Made by a program: the position numbers and the translations under genes
Notes under the pieces: generated by a model
Database searches by the model: none
Seen by the model: the letters and a program-made list of their open reading frames with translations, nothing else
Told to the model about the DNA's origin: nothing
Part shown: one piece after another, positions 45,789 to 54,424 of the stretch
Layout of the letters: every line of letters starts with the position of its first letter
How positions within the stretch are numbered: position 1 is the stretch's first letter
Origin: Paenibacillus sp. FSL W8-0426
Lineage (GTDB): Bacteria; Bacillota; Bacilli; Paenibacillales; Paenibacillaceae
NCBI RefSeq assembly: GCF_037969725.1
Contig: NZ_CP150203.1
Location: 1,256,001 to 1,320,000 of the forward strand
Direction of reading: 5' to 3'
Length of the DNA stretch: 64,000 bases

Positions 45789-47585
45789 ATGGCAGAAACG
45801 ATTATTGGTTTGTCCCAATCGAATGCGCAGATGCGAACGACGATTCGTTATCTCGACCAAATTCAGCGTTCCACGGATCGGTTGGGCCGAACGCGATATC
45901 AGAGTTTGATCAAGACCAACAACGAGTTGCGGACAACTGGGCGACGTTTGGAGAGCATTTATAGCACGGCGGTACGATTGAGCAGGTTACGGATTATGCC
46001 GAAGATCGGTTTAATCGATGAACTAAGTCCGGCATTAGATCGTGCGCTTGCGAAGCTGAACAGTGTGCGCGGACAGATGGTGAAGGCATCCGGAACGGTG
46101 TTGGTTGACGTAAAGCAAAAGGTTGAAGTGGAAATGGGCAAAATGGGTAACAGCATAATTAATCATACAACTTTTAATAATGCTATGAGTACAACTACCA
46201 GTGCTCCAAGTAGTTCAGGTAGTTCAAATCCAGGATGGATGGACTGGACTACAAATGCCAATAACGCCGTCCTTAGTCCTTTGAACAATGCTACTGACTT
46301 AATAATAAAGTGGGGGGGCGGTTTGAAAAAATTATTTTCAAAAAATGATAAAAATGGATCTAACTGCAACTGTTGTTGTGGTGGCGGCTCTTTAGTCGGT
46401 TCAATCAAGAACCGTTCAAAAGGGGGAAGGGGAGGAAAGCCAACAGGAGGGAATAGTTCGGGTCGTAATGCCAGCAACAAGGGTGGCCGATCAGAACAAG
46501 CTCGACAACAAAATAATAAAGTGACTGTTAGGACAGATGCTGGTGAAAAGAAAACGATCATTACAAAGACTACTGATAAAATGATGGATGATGCAGTTAG
46601 AGATTTTCGACGACAAAATGATAAATCGCTAAAAATAGGCAAAGGAATATCTGGACTTACTTCCGGCATTATGTCAGGCTCACCGCTGGATATGATGTCT
46701 GGGAACGGCATGTTCTCCAAAATAAGCAATGGTCTCGCTAAAGGTGCAGGAAAAATGCTAGGTCCGCTTACCATGGTCGCCAGCGTGGCCAATATTGCCA
46801 CCGCTCCCCCCGAAGAGCGTGGACGTGCCGTCGGCTCCATGATCGGTGGTACGGCAGGAACAGCGATCGGCAGCGCGATCGGAAGTGTATTGCTGCCAGG
46901 CATTGGAACCTGGGTTGGCGGTGCGGTTGGGGGCTGGGCTGGCAGTGAAGTCGGCGGCTGGATCGGAGATAAGGCGAAAGACATCGGAAACTTCATGTCC
47001 AGTGCAACCGAAGGCGTGGGAAATGCTTTGTCCGGCGCGGCTGATTTTGTGGCCGAAAAGACGAAGAACATCTTCGGCGGAATCACCGAGTTCTTTGGCG
47101 GCTCTAAGAAAGAAGAAGCTCCTGCGGTGACGCCCCCCGCTTCCGTACCTTCACAGCCAATGCCAGCTCCGCCATATATACCAGAAGCTCTTTCGATAAC
47201 CGGTCCGAAAGCCTACTTGTCCGGCATGGGCGGCGGCCCAACGGCGGCGGCACTCGCTGGACCGAACCTGATGCAAATGCAGGCCATGGGCATGGGTACA
47301 GGTGCAGGTGCAGGTGCGCAAGCACAGGCCGCGGGCAACGGCACACCATCCACGATGACCGTGCAAATTTCCGAGGAACAGATGAGCAGTCTGGCTGGTT
47401 ACCTCACCGATTTCAAAACTGAGGTCACCAACCAAGTCTCTGTCAACGTGCCTGCGGGAGCGGTGCAAGTGACGGTGCGCGAAAACGCGATCGATTACGA
47501 TGCCCTCGCCCTTCAGATCGGGGGACGCCTCTCGAATGAATTGCGCCGTGCCATGGAAAATCGCCGATCAACGGTGATGGCTTAA
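45789..47585 (+). CDS. Tape measure protein, module 1
   Basis: This 598-residue protein should set tail length. The N terminus is helical (QMRTTIRYLDQIQRSTDRLG). A Gly/Asn/Lys-rich middle contains the cysteine cluster NCNCCCGGGS. A Gly-zipper stretch (SMIGGTAGTAIGSAIGSVLL) follows, then a Pro/Gly/Ala-rich region, and the usual C-terminal end (NVPAGAVQVTVRENAIDYDA). It is much shorter than XkdO of PBSX. Bases about 46140-46720 are clearly more AT-rich than the flanks. AGGAGG lies seven bases before ATG 45789. Confidence 0.8.
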   Translation: MAETIIGLSQSNAQMRTTIRYLDQIQRSTDRLGRTRYQSLIKTNNELRTTGRRLESIYSTAVRLSRLRIMPKIGLIDELSPALDRALAKLNSVRGQMVKASGTVLVDVKQKVEVEMGKMGNSIINHTTFNNAMSTTTSAPSSSGSSNPGWMDWTTNANNAVLSPLNNATDLIIKWGGGLKKLFSKNDKNGSNCNCCCGGGSLVGSIKNRSKGGRGGKPTGGNSSGRNASNKGGRSEQARQQNNKVTVRTDAGEKKTIITKTTDKMMDDAVRDFRRQNDKSLKIGKGISGLTSGIMSGSPLDMMSGNGMFSKISNGLAKGAGKMLGPLTMVASVANIATAPPEERGRAVGSMIGGTAGTAIGSAIGSVLLPGIGTWVGGAVGGWAGSEVGGWIGDKAKDIGNFMSSATEGVGNALSGAADFVAEKTKNIFGGITEFFGGSKKEEAPAVTPPASVPSQPMPAPPYIPEALSITGPKAYLSGMGGGPTAAALAGPNLMQMQAMGMGTGAGAGAQAQAAGNGTPSTMTVQISEEQMSSLAGYLTDFKTEVTNQVSVNVPAGAVQVTVRENAIDYDALALQIGGRLSNELRRAMENRRSTVMA

Positions 47586-47603
47586 AGTGGAAGGAGGTCA
47601 ATC

Positions 47604-48269
47604 ATGGCATTCATTGAAGATACACCCGAAGGTTTGGACATGCTCTTTACCTTGAAGGACGGATCGACCACTTTCGAGTTTCCGGTCAATCCGGAGGAGG
47701 TAAGCATATCCCGTTCCAAAGGGTACGAAACGATCAACATGCTGGAGCATGGCGAGTTTGATTTTGCGATTGGGGAGAAGGTGAAGGAGATCACCTTCTC
47801 TTCTTTTTTTCCGAAAGAACATAACCGATCCTTCTGCCAAACGACGACGGTTCCCGATCCGCGTGTGGCGATGAACGTACTGAATACGTTCCTGGTGTCC
47901 AAAAAACCGCTGCGCTTCATTATCTCGAACACAGGCGTGAACGTACCGGTATACTTGGTCACCCTGAACACCACCTTCCGGGGAGGCGAGCCGGGGGACA
48001 TTTATTTCGACCTGACCCTCCGCACTTGGCGGGATTCGAAAGTGGAGAAGCTGGGTGCAGGAAGGGCGAGCAAATCATCGTCCTCCCGGACCGACCTGAA
48101 AAAAAACAGCAAAACGTATACCGTCAAATCCGGTGACTCGTTATCGAAAATCGCCAAGCTGGAGCTGGGAAGCAGTTCAAAGTGGAACGAGATCTACCAG
48201 CTCAACAAAAAAACGATCGGCAACGATCCTAACCGAATCAAGCCTGGGCAAAAGCTGGTGCTGCCATGA
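47604..48269 (+). CDS. LysM tail protein, module 1 (XkdP-like)
   Basis: This 221-residue protein has an N-terminal tail domain (FEFPVNPEEVSISRSKGYET) and a C-terminal LysM (YTVKSGDSLSKIAKLELG ... PGQKLVLP). XkdP-like proteins sit between tube and hub and may position the tube. The stop overlaps the next gene's ATG by four bases. Confidence 0.9.
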   Translation: MAFIEDTPEGLDMLFTLKDGSTTFEFPVNPEEVSISRSKGYETINMLEHGEFDFAIGEKVKEITFSSFFPKEHNRSFCQTTTVPDPRVAMNVLNTFLVSKKPLRFIISNTGVNVPVYLVTLNTTFRGGEPGDIYFDLTLRTWRDSKVEKLGAGRASKSSSSRTDLKKNSKTYTVKSGDSLSKIAKLELGSSSKWNEIYQLNKKTIGNDPNRIKPGQKLVLP

Positions 48270-49252
48270 CGTACAAAGTCATTGTCGAAGACAAATACGA
48301 TGTCACCAAGCTGGTCGAGACGATTACGCTTAAGGATTCGCTCGACCAAATTGCTTACCAAGGCAATGTCCGGTTGGCAGTGTCAGCAACTTCCGGTTTG
48401 CCTGCGATATCGCCGGGCATGGCGGTGCGGATCAGCGGGGTTCCTTTTGGCGGCACAGGTATGGCGACGTTGCTGCATCCCGCAGTCATTTGGGAGGCGG
48501 AAAGCTCGAACGGCAGCGTCAAACGGTTATCCCTGACGATCTACGACCGGATGATCTATCTGGAAAAATCGGAGGACGAGTTTCTGCTGCCCAAAGACCA
48601 AACGGCCACGCAGCGGCTCAAAACGTATGCAAAAGAGTGGAAAATCCCATGCGCCACGCTGCCGAATACGGCGACAAAGCTTAGCAAAGCGGTGTACCGA
48701 TCGCAGACGATCCTGTCGATGATCTATGCCGATCTGAAAGAGACGGCCAAATCGGGCGGGGACATGTACCATCCCCGGATGACGCCTGCCGGGCTGCAGC
48801 TGTTCAAGGTGGGCAGCAATGCCAAAGTGCATGAACTGGACCGGCTGATCGACCTGTCGCAAATGCGTACATTGGAGGGCGCGGTAACCAAAGCAAAAGT
48901 CATGGCAGCCTCCGAGTCCAGCAGCGGCAAGGAAGTTCCCTCCAAGGTGCTGGCGATCGAGGAACAGGGTATTGCCGAACTCGGTACGCTGCAAAAGCTG
49001 TTCCAGGACGATCAAGTCAAAACGGCAGCGGCCGCCAAAAAGCTGGCCAAGAGCAAGCTGACCGGCATCCAGGAGACGTTTACCGTGACGGCGCCGGACA
49101 TCAATACGATTCGAGCCGGAGACGCGGTGCGCCTGAAAGGGATAAAGCTGATCGTTATGTCGGTCAGCCGGGATTTGTCGGCAGGTCCGGGCACGATGAC
49201 GCTGGAACTCGGCACGGCCGAACTGGTGAAAAGGAGGTATTACCTTGAATAA
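48266..49252 (+). CDS. Baseplate hub protein, module 1 (XkdQ-like)
   Basis: This 328-residue protein resembles XkdQ and gp27/GpD-type hubs. It starts with a beta domain (TLKDSLDQIAYQGNVRLAVS), has the SLTIYDRMIYLEKSEDEF segment typical of XkdQ, and ends in a second beta domain (INTIRAGDAVRLKGIKLIVM). It should form the trimeric hub at the tube tip. It overlaps the genes on both sides. Confidence 0.88.
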   Translation: MTYKVIVEDKYDVTKLVETITLKDSLDQIAYQGNVRLAVSATSGLPAISPGMAVRISGVPFGGTGMATLLHPAVIWEAESSNGSVKRLSLTIYDRMIYLEKSEDEFLLPKDQTATQRLKTYAKEWKIPCATLPNTATKLSKAVYRSQTILSMIYADLKETAKSGGDMYHPRMTPAGLQLFKVGSNAKVHELDRLIDLSQMRTLEGAVTKAKVMAASESSSGKEVPSKVLAIEEQGIAELGTLQKLFQDDQVKTAAAAKKLAKSKLTGIQETFTVTAPDINTIRAGDAVRLKGIKLIVMSVSRDLSAGPGTMTLELGTAELVKRRYYLE

Positions 49253-49655
49253 AGATGATCCGTATGGACATTTTGCCGATGTGATGCGCGGCGCGATGAG
49301 CAACCATACTCGCCAGGCCGTCAGCGGCCTGGGCGCGGTGCTGGGCACGATCACGTCGTCCGGCGTGAAGCTGGACGATTTCAAACATGAGGTACAGGAC
49401 TATTTCGTGGCCGAATACCCCGGCACTTTGGAGCTGCCCGAGCGTGAAACGACGGGTTCAATCTCCGGTATCAGCGAGGTGGCGAACGGCGGAACGACGA
49501 GCGAGGGACGCTTTCTTTTGCAAAAAGAAGAAGTGGAAGAGGCGATATTATCCCTGGGAAAAGGGATGAAGCCAGGTGACCGGGTGCTCGCGATGCGGGT
49601 GAACGGCGGCAACGACGTCGTGGTGCTGTGCAAGGTGGTGAGTGCGGGTGCCTAG
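49245..49655 (+). CDS. DUF2577 tail protein, module 1 (XkdR-like)
   Basis: This 136-residue protein matches the XkdR/DUF2577 position and pattern (QDYFVAEYPGTLELPERETT; GMKPGDRVLAMRVNGGNDVV), an OB-fold-like baseplate part. The start is TTG at 49245: AGGAGG lies seven bases upstream and no ATG fits. It overlaps the hub gene by eight bases. Confidence 0.85.
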   Translation: MNKDDPYGHFADVMRGAMSNHTRQAVSGLGAVLGTITSSGVKLDDFKHEVQDYFVAEYPGTLELPERETTGSISGISEVANGGTTSEGRFLLQKEEVEEAILSLGKGMKPGDRVLAMRVNGGNDVVVLCKVVSAGA

Positions 49656-50109
49656 TTTATTTCCGGAAATCGGGATGGTGTGGGGCGATGAAGAAGATTG
49701 GTCCGGCCAGGAGGCGGAGTCGGTAGAGGTGCAGTTTGGCCGAAGCTGGCGTTTCGATTACGATGCCGGGGAATTCGTGCTGACGCCGAGCGGCAAAGTT
49801 GCCGCGGCAGACGGTCATGAAGCGTGGGTGCAATGGTGCAGCAAAGCGGTGCGCACGCCACGATACCGACATGTCATTTATTCGCGCAATTACGGCTCGG
49901 AGCTGGAGGACCTTATTGGTGGTGGCGACAGCCGGGGCGTGGTGGAAAGCGAAATCGTTCGCATGGTGACGGAAACGCTGCTGGCCGATCCACGCACGGA
50001 GACGGTGGACCAGTTTGCGTTTGATTGGGAACGGGAAGTGTGCCGATTCTCTTGCCGGGTGACGAGTGTGCAGGAAGAGTCAATGATTTTGGAAAGCGAG
50101 GTGATCTGA
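49642..50109 (+). CDS. DUF2634 baseplate wedge protein, module 1 (XkdS-like)
   Basis: This 155-residue protein belongs to the gp25-like/DUF2634 group (RSWRFDYDAGEFVLTPSGK; RHVIYSRNYGSELEDLIGGG), the small wedge protein that starts sheath assembly at the baseplate. It uses GTG 49642 or GTG 49648, overlapping the previous gene by 14 or 8 bases. GGTGGTGA is the best available ribosome binding site. Confidence 0.85.
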   Translation: MRVPSLFPEIGMVWGDEEDWSGQEAESVEVQFGRSWRFDYDAGEFVLTPSGKVAAADGHEAWVQWCSKAVRTPRYRHVIYSRNYGSELEDLIGGGDSRGVVESEIVRMVTETLLADPRTETVDQFAFDWEREVCRFSCRVTSVQEESMILESEVI

Positions 50110-50112
50110 CGG

Positions 50113-51252
50113 ATGGCAGAGTTTCCGAATTATTTGGAAGAACAGACCGAAGAGCAAATTATGCAGCGCATGCTGGATCGGTTGCCCGTCGATTTGGATA
50201 AATCGGAAGGATCGTTCCTGTGGGATGCGCAGGCACCGGTGGCTTTTATGCTGTCGGAGGCGGCAGTTTGGGCGCAAGAGCTTTTGCGGCGAGGGTTCGC
50301 GAGTACGGTGGCAAGCGATGACCCGAATTTCCGTGCAGAGGAGCTGGACCTGCGGGCAGGCGAGCATGGCATTACGCGGCGTGCAGCGGTGGCGGCACAG
50401 GGAGTGGTGCGTTTTGCGGGAACGCCGGGCAAAGTAGTGCCTGCAGGCACCGTTGTCGCTACGCTCGCGGACGAGATTTCGGGCGAAGCTTCGCTGGAAT
50501 ATGAAACGACAGGCAGTGTGGAGCTGGATGCGGATGGTTCTGGAACCGTGGGCGTGCGTGCATTGGTTGCTGGAAAAGAGAGCAACGTGCCCGCAGGCAC
50601 GGTCGTTGTGCTATCCACGCCTGTGAGTGGCGTGACGTCCGTGGTGAACCCTGATGCGATCAAGGGCGGCGCGGATATTGAAACGGATATGGCGCTGTTG
50701 GAGCGCTTTTATGCCAAGGTCCGCAACCAGGGGACGAGTGGCAACAAGGCGCAATACATCCAGTGGGCGAGCGAAGTGCCCGGCGTAGGCGCGACACGCG
50801 TCATTCCGCTCTGGCAGGGGCCGGGCACGGTTGGGCTGTATTTGCTCGACACGGACAAACGGGCGGCTGGCCCGGATCTGGTGCAGGCGGTGCAGCAGTA
50901 TATCGATCCGACGCAGGATGGGCAAGGCGAAGGCGCTGCGCCCGCAGGACCAATCGTTAGCGTGATGCCGGCCGAGGAAGTGCCGATGAACATTGAAGTC
51001 AAACTGACGTTGGCGAGTGATGTCACATTGGCGGAAGTAAAGGAGCAGATCGAGCGCGGGGTGACCGCGTATTTGAAGCAGCTTGCTTTTGCCGATCCAT
51101 TGGTGCGTTACACCCGCATCGCCGCGATTCTGCTCGACATTCCACCGATCATCGATTATGCGGAGCTGACCGTGAACGGCATGAGCGACCAGAACATTGA
51201 AATGACGCCAAGCCAGGTTGCTGTACTTGGGACGGTGGACGTGCATGAGTAA
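50113..51252 (+). CDS. Baseplate J-like protein, module 1 (XkdT-like)
   Basis: This 379-residue baseplate wedge protein resembles gpJ/gp6 proteins. PNYLEEQTEEQIMQRMLDRL, DKSEGSFLWDAQAP, QYIDPTQDGQGEGAAPAGP and the C-terminal RYTRIAAILLDIPPIIDYAE are the usual conserved elements. The module 2 gene at 62299 has all of them. It links the hub to the tail fibres and triggers sheath contraction. Confidence 0.92.
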   Translation: MAEFPNYLEEQTEEQIMQRMLDRLPVDLDKSEGSFLWDAQAPVAFMLSEAAVWAQELLRRGFASTVASDDPNFRAEELDLRAGEHGITRRAAVAAQGVVRFAGTPGKVVPAGTVVATLADEISGEASLEYETTGSVELDADGSGTVGVRALVAGKESNVPAGTVVVLSTPVSGVTSVVNPDAIKGGADIETDMALLERFYAKVRNQGTSGNKAQYIQWASEVPGVGATRVIPLWQGPGTVGLYLLDTDKRAAGPDLVQAVQQYIDPTQDGQGEGAAPAGPIVSVMPAEEVPMNIEVKLTLASDVTLAEVKEQIERGVTAYLKQLAFADPLVRYTRIAAILLDIPPIIDYAELTVNGMSDQNIEMTPSQVAVLGTVDVHE

Positions 51253-51361
51253 GGTGCTCGGGGAGCAGCAGATCATGGATGACATGTGGACAGCGCTGGA
51301 GATGCAGAAGGAATTTTCAAGGCAGGACTCTGGCGGAGCGGAAGGAGGTGGCCGGATGTGA
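51245..51361 (+). CDS. Possible 38-residue protein between XkdT- and XkdU-like genes
   Basis: ATG 51245 overlaps the previous stop and the frame ends at 51361, overlapping the GTG start of the next gene. It reads MSKVLGEQQIMDDMWTALEM and continues Gln/Gly-rich. Module 2 has no equivalent. The ribosome binding site is poor. It may be only a spacer. Confidence 0.3.
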   Translation: MSKVLGEQQIMDDMWTALEMQKEFSRQDSGGAEGGGRM

Positions 51362-52008
51362 GTGCTGCTGTGATGAGTGACGAAATGGATGGCAAGAGCA
51401 AAGATGCTGCTGTTCAGAGTGAAGGGATTGCCTTCAAAAGCGTAGATATTTCGAGTGCCAAAGGGCGTGAGCTTTTTTCCTATCTCCCCGGGTACTATGA
51501 AACTTCGCGCGTAATGCGTGCCGATATGCAGGCCAAGGGTGCGGAGATGGACATGCTGTACCAAGCGCTGGAGGAAACGTTGGACCAATTTTTCGTGCGG
51601 ACGGCGACGTGGGGGCTGGACTATTGGGAGCAGGAATTGGGCATTGAGACAGATCGTCTTAAGCCCGTGGACCAACGACGCGCTGTAGTCGAATCGAAGC
51701 TGCGCGGTGCAGGAACGTTTTCGGGCAGGCTCGTGAAAAGTGTAGCGGAAGCTTATGCGGGCGGCAAGGTGGACGTGACGTTTCAACCGGAGGCGTGGAG
51801 TTTTACGGTGAGCTTTGTGGACACGATGGGCATTCCGCCGAATATGGAGGATCTCAAGCGAGCTATCGAAGAACTGAAGCCGGCTCACATGGCTGTCGAG
51901 TATGAGTACCGTTATCTGAACTGGGATGATCTGGACCGCAAGCAAGTGACATGGGATGAACTGGATGCCGCGTCATTGACGTGGAATGAACTGGAGGTGT
52001 GGGCGTAA
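51358..52008 (+). CDS. DUF2313 baseplate protein, module 1 (XkdU-like)
   Basis: This 216-residue protein matches XkdU/YmfQ: ELFSYLPGYYETSRVMRADM, TATWGLDYWEQELGIETDRL, RRAVVESKLRGAGTFSG and EELKPAHMAVEYEYRY. It attaches the fibre to the baseplate in related tails. The end carries a short repeat WDDLDRKQVTWDELDAASLT followed by WNEL, also present in PBSX relatives. GTG 51358 has AAGGAGG nine bases upstream; in-frame codons before it have no such site. Confidence 0.85.
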   Translation: MSAAVMSDEMDGKSKDAAVQSEGIAFKSVDISSAKGRELFSYLPGYYETSRVMRADMQAKGAEMDMLYQALEETLDQFFVRTATWGLDYWEQELGIETDRLKPVDQRRAVVESKLRGAGTFSGRLVKSVAEAYAGGKVDVTFQPEAWSFTVSFVDTMGIPPNMEDLKRAIEELKPAHMAVEYEYRYLNWDDLDRKQVTWDELDAASLTWNELEVWA

Positions 52009-53060
52009 TGCCAATGAAAACGGATCGTTTGAAACTGCCGCTGCCTTTGGGGAACGAGAATGTGACCCGGGAGAGCATTAATGCAATTTTTGAAAAGATT
52101 GATGCGGGTGTTGCGACGCAGGAGGAACTCGACAAAGCGGTTAGTGAGATGGATATTCCGGATGCGTCGCTGACGCAAAAAGGGAAGGTGCAGCTGTCGA
52201 GCAAGACAAATGGGACATCCGAGACGCTGGCGGCGACGGAGAAGGCGGTTAATGTTGCATTTGCTGAAGCGCAATCGGCAAAGCAGCTTGGAGTTGAGCA
52301 GAAAGCCAATGTGGTTGCCGCTCTCAACTCCATTGGGGTAGCGGCATCCACAAGTGAGTCATGGGCGCAGCTCATTACCAAAATGGCATCGGTGATACGG
52401 GCCACGGGTAATGCTACGGTTGGACAGGTTTTGGCCGGGGCAACGTTTAGCAATGCGAGTGCTAACGGACTTATCGGAGCGATCCCAAACCGTAGTGCCC
52501 AAAGTGCCCACCAATTAGCTAAATTGACAGAGGTGTGGGCCGGGGATCGTGCTTTTATGATGCCTCCTGACGGCTATTATGATGGTCAATCGTGGGTGTA
52601 TGCCCTTACGCCCGATCTACAACCAGCAAATATATTGGCTGGCAAGAACATTTTAGGTGTGGCAGGGACAGCCGCACCGGGAATTGCTCCAGGAGAGACT
52701 CCACTATTTAGCTTTGTGGGGAAGAATATTCTAAAGTGGCCACCAGCAGATACATGGGTAAGCTATTATCGAATAACTTTTGCTTTTGCTGGAAGGTATC
52801 GGATATCCTATACAACTAATCCTGGTGGGGGAATAGAGTCCCATCGTTACAGATGTAATATCTTTTCGGGAGGAGTTCCGATAGGGACAGAAAGGGTAAC
52901 AAGCTCTTTTCAGGGAGATATAACATACACCGAAGACCTAGACATTAGCGCAGGACAGGTGATCGAGTTTAGGTCTAGTTGTAACTATGCGAGTAGACCG
53001 TTCGAGATGAAAGATATCTATGTTCGGTCGGCTATCGGATTCGTAGGTGTAGAACTATAA
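52008..53060 (+). CDS. Tail fibre / receptor-binding protein, module 1
   Basis: This 350-residue protein starts with a short baseplate-binding part. A phage tail-fibre repeat follows (SLTQKGKVQLSSKTNGTSET; LAATEKAVNVAFAEA), then SESWAQLITKMASVIRATGN, and a C-terminal beta-rich domain (about 200-350) with the look of a small receptor-binding head. Base composition drops in G+C from about 52490 on, as in swapped host-range modules. The ATG overlaps the previous stop as TAATG, with GGAGG ten bases upstream. Confidence 0.8.
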   Translation: MPMKTDRLKLPLPLGNENVTRESINAIFEKIDAGVATQEELDKAVSEMDIPDASLTQKGKVQLSSKTNGTSETLAATEKAVNVAFAEAQSAKQLGVEQKANVVAALNSIGVAASTSESWAQLITKMASVIRATGNATVGQVLAGATFSNASANGLIGAIPNRSAQSAHQLAKLTEVWAGDRAFMMPPDGYYDGQSWVYALTPDLQPANILAGKNILGVAGTAAPGIAPGETPLFSFVGKNILKWPPADTWVSYYRITFAFAGRYRISYTTNPGGGIESHRYRCNIFSGGVPIGTERVTSSFQGDITYTEDLDISAGQVIEFRSSCNYASRPFEMKDIYVRSAIGFVGVEL

Positions 53061-53072
53061 GAGGTTAGTCCA

Positions 53073-53357
53073 GTGATTAAAATTCAGTACGAGAATCAGG
53101 AAGATCGCCAAAGTATTTTGGATGAGTACAAGGACAAATTTCTGATTGAGGATCAAGTGTTGACCGAAGGAAAATTCTTGATTTTTTCAGATACTAAACC
53201 AATACCGCCTATTGTTTATATCAGCGTACCACTGGAAGAATTTGAATCTTTGAAGCGAGAAAGCACACTCCTGAAAGCACAGAGCAAGGCACTTGCGGAA
53301 CGAGCTGCTTTCACAGATAATGTTATCGCTGAAATAGCAATAGAGGTATATAAATGA
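53073..53357 (+). CDS. Small tail-region protein after the fibre gene (XkdW position)
   Basis: This 94-residue protein (IKIQYENQEDRQSILDEYKD; GKFLIFSDTKPIPPIVYI; a C-terminal coiled coil) lies where PBSX has xkdW, just after the fibre gene. It could be a fibre chaperone, but nothing in the sequence proves it. GTG 53073 has a weak GAGG site upstream. It shares the lower G+C of the fibre C-terminus and probably moved with it. Confidence 0.6.
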   Translation: MIKIQYENQEDRQSILDEYKDKFLIEDQVLTEGKFLIFSDTKPIPPIVYISVPLEEFESLKRESTLLKAQSKALAERAAFTDNVIAEIAIEVYK

Positions 53358-53407
53358 TCAAGCGTGTATTATTCTGATTGCTTCTACGCTTAGAAGGAGA
53401 GGATACG

Positions 53408-53539
53408 ATGGTAGCAATGTTCTTCTCGCAGCATATTATTTTCGGCATTACAGAGTATAAGACAGCTCCTGCTTCTCTTCGTGAACAAGTTGGCGCTATT
53501 CTGATCGAAAGTGGAGTTGAATTCCTAATTGAGAAGTAA
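53408..53539 (+). CDS. Small 43-residue protein (XkdX position)
   Basis: ATG 53408 has AAGGAGAGG five bases upstream. The protein reads MVAMFFSQHIIFGITEYK and ends VEFLIEK. It lies where PBSX-like tails have the small xkdX gene before the holin, although I do not see the XkdX motif clearly. Confidence 0.5.
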   Translation: MVAMFFSQHIIFGITEYKTAPASLREQVGAILIESGVEFLIEK

Positions 53540-53621
53540 AGAGCGTACCCAAGTAGTGCGCTATTTTTTTATCTCTGGAGTAATCAGGGGAATTATCCTA
53601 TTAAAGAGGTAGGAGATTATA

Positions 53622-54107
53622 ATGGAAAACTTCATTAAATGGCTCCTCGCCTTCCTCACCAGCACCGCCACCTACTTCTATGGAGGCTGGTCAGGCGTAC
53701 TAGGTGTTCTGCTCGTCTTCGTCATCCTCGATTACGTGACCGGGATGGCGGCGGCTGCGGTGGAGGGCAGGTTGGAGAGTAATGTCGGCATATTCGGCAT
53801 TGCGCGCAAGGTGTTTATTTTTGCCATGGTATCGGTGGCTCATCTGGTGGACGGTGTCCTGGGAGACGGACATATGTTCAGGGATGCGGTCGCCTTTTTT
53901 TATATCGCGAATGAGCTGTTGTCCATCATCGAAAACGGGGGCAAGCTCGGCGCACCGATCCCCCCGGCGATCCGTCAGGCGATTGAGGTGCTGAAGGGCA
54001 AAGGGGGCGAAGGGTTAGCTCCCACAACCCAATCTTCAAATACCAAGAACGCTTCGAACGCGGACAGCGAAAACAAAAACAACGATGCCTCTACCACAAA
54101 CCAATGA
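53622..54107 (+). CDS. Phage holin (BhlA/TcdE-like phage lysis holin family)
   Basis: This 161-residue protein has three to four membrane helices (WLLAFLTSTATYFYGGWSGV; LGVLLVFVILDYVTGMAAAA; AFFYIANELLSIIENGGKLG) and a hydrophilic tail. It matches the toxin-secretion/phage-lysis holin family (phage_holin_4_1). It should open the membrane for release of tail particles. No endolysin gene is next to it; the partner is probably beyond the right edge. AGGAG lies before the ATG. Confidence 0.9.
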   Translation: MENFIKWLLAFLTSTATYFYGGWSGVLGVLLVFVILDYVTGMAAAAVEGRLESNVGIFGIARKVFIFAMVSVAHLVDGVLGDGHMFRDAVAFFYIANELLSIIENGGKLGAPIPPAIRQAIEVLKGKGGEGLAPTTQSSNTKNASNADSENKNNDASTTNQ

Positions 54108-54205
54108 CTCTCGCGATGGAAAAGACCAAACCATCCGCCGTGAACCATGCGGTGCAGAATGCCTATTCTTGGCTGGACGGTAAAGAGAAGAGGGGCAGCG
54201 CCCCC

Positions 54206-54306
54206 AAAGCATCGTCTTTTTTCCGCCCAAGCCTCGGCATCTTTTCGCAGAAACTCAAACCTTCCACCATCCGCGCTAGGATCGAAAAGGTGTAAAGTTA
54301 TATTAT
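54206..54306 (+). promoter_or_regulatory. Putative late promoter of tail module 2
   Basis: CAAAGCATCGTCTTTTTTCC, then CACCATCCGCGCTAGGATCG (54265-54284), then GTGTAAAGTTA and TATTAT (54301-54306) repeat the block in front of module 1 with nearly the same spacing. About 36 of 44 bases match across the core. Confidence 0.6.
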
Positions 54307-54365
54307 GGCATAACAAGGAAGTTAGCCGTGAACATATCAGCACAATCAAACATCCAAACATCAGC

Positions 54366-54391
54366 AGACCGGCAGACAAGCTGGTCTTTTT
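54366..54391 (+). terminator. Leader hairpin in front of tail module 2
   Basis: AGACCGGC pairs with GCTGGTCT, followed by TTTTT. It lies between the putative promoter and the first module 2 gene, as in module 1. Confidence 0.6.
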
Positions 54392-54424
54392 GTTGTCCTA
54401 TGAATATCGCAAAGGAGGTGAATC

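Noticed and set aside
54104..54295. Small open frame between the holin and module 2
   Set aside because: It overlaps the conserved promoter block, has no ribosome binding site, and its sequence is explained by that block.
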